Shown: positions 6,290 through 6,721 of the stretch, one piece after another
Layout: every line of letters begins with the position of its first letter
Numbering within the stretch: position 1 is the first letter of the stretch
Assembly: GCA_012512795.1 (NCBI GenBank)
Contig: JAAZDL010000151.1
Span: forward strand, 1 to 6,721
Direction of reading: 5' to 3'
Length of the DNA stretch: 6,721 nt
Origin: Mycoplasmatota bacterium
Lineage (GTDB): Bacteria > Bacillota_I > Bacilli_A > RF39 > UBA660
Program-made: the position numbers and the translations under genes
The notes under the pieces: model-generated
What the model was told of the DNA's origin: nothing
The model's input: only the letters and a program-made list of their open reading frames with translations
The model's database searches: none

Positions 6290-6721
6290 TTAAAATCCAC
6301 CACCTGATCCAAAAGATTCTAATTCTTGTTGAGTTGCAATTACGTTAATACGCATTCTTCTGCTTCCGCAAACAAATAAAGCTTGTCCTTGACTATATCT
6401 TTTTATTGAATCTCTTTCTTGTTCATTTAAATCTATCAGCCTAGACAAATCATCTACAGCTTGTTTTCTAAGTCCCATTACTAAGTAATATGAAGCATTA
6501 TCAAATATTGCTTTTCCATGAATAAGAATATTAGGAGAAGCAAAGTCAGTTGGTTGTTGTGTAATAATAATTGTTCCAGTATTATACTTACGACTACGTC
6601 TTTGAATACGAGCTAAGAATTCAGCTCCTAAAGTATTTTGATCAGCAAGTAACATATGTGCCTCATCAACCATTAAAACAGTATTAATATCTCTATCTAA
6701 AGTAAGTCCCCAAGCATACTT
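6290..6721 (-). CDS. virB4: VirB4-family conjugation ATPase, C-terminal 143 residues (partial, runs off right edge)
   Basis: VirB4/TraE-type AAA+ ATPases sit at the cytoplasmic face of conjugative T4SSs and power channel assembly and substrate transfer. Only the C-terminal part is present: the frame is open to base 6721, and the first visible residues are KYAWGLTLDRD. The Walker B motif is plain, a hydrophobic strand followed by DEAH (TVLMVDEAH, Asp codon 6667-6665). It is followed by an Arg-rich helix (ARIQRRSRKY) and the sensor-like strand GTIIITQQ, both typical of the VirB4 RecA-like domain. The tail LNEQERDSIKRYSQGQALFVCGSRRMRINV matches the family's final beta-strands, and the protein ends in SGGGF. 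The Walker A motif must lie right of the window. An ATG at 6673 is internal to the Walker B strand and is not a real start. The gene ends 24 bases before the hydrolase gene on the same strand. A VirD4 assignment is less likely because the tail motifs are VirB4-like and a separate VirD4 lies downstream. Confidence 0.92.
   Translation of the reverse strand, partial: KYAWGLTLDRDINTVLMVDEAHMLLADQNTLGAEFLARIQRRSRKYNTGTIIITQQPTDFASPNILIHGKAIFDNASYYLVMGLRKQAVDDLSRLIDLNEQERDSIKRYSQGQALFVCGSRRMRINVIATQQELESFGSGGGF

Overview
The window is an AT-rich stretch of a conjugative type IV secretion (T4SS) gene cluster. All real genes lie on the minus strand, so transcription runs from the right edge to the left edge. 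The very low GC content by eye, strong AAGGAGG-type ribosome binding sites, TAA stops, AGA/TTA/ATA-rich codon use and Gram-positive-style conjugation proteins all point to a low-GC member of the Bacillota (Clostridia, Erysipelotrichia or an uncultured Bacilli lineage). TGG encodes Trp and no in-frame TGA is needed, so the standard bacterial code fits. The cluster is most likely part of an integrative conjugative element or conjugative plasmid, but no integrase, relaxase or attachment site lies inside the window to decide which.

Layout in transcription order: (1) 6721-6290, the C-terminal end of a VirB4-family ATPase, cut by the right edge. (2) 6265-3140, a 1041-residue membrane-anchored cell-wall hydrolase. 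It has a charged cytoplasmic N-terminus with an octad repeat, one membrane segment, about 430 residues of unrecognised extracytoplasmic sequence, a SpoIID-like (lytic transglycosylase) domain and a C-terminal M15 peptidase with intact zinc and catalytic residues. (3) 3128-2322, a 268-residue single-pass membrane protein in the position where VirB8-like proteins sit in Tn916-type elements. (4) 2273 to the left edge, a VirD4/TraG coupling ATPase with two N-terminal membrane segments, intact Walker motifs and a long repetitive charged C-terminal extension, cut by the left edge at 757 residues.

The genes are separated by only 24, 11 and 48 bases, and each has its own ribosome binding site, so they read as one operon. 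Together they would supply the energy for assembly and transfer (VirB4), local opening of the cell wall (hydrolase), a probable scaffold subunit (268-residue protein) and delivery of the relaxase-DNA complex to the channel (VirD4). There is no gene-free stretch longer than 48 bases, and I see no RNA gene, CRISPR array, insertion sequence or convincing terminator.

The most notable item is the hydrolase. Its place in the operon is the one usually held by a CwlT/Orf14-type enzyme (lytic transglycosylase plus NlpC/P60 peptidase), but both catalytic modules appear to come from other families: SpoIID-like for the glycan and M15 for the peptide.
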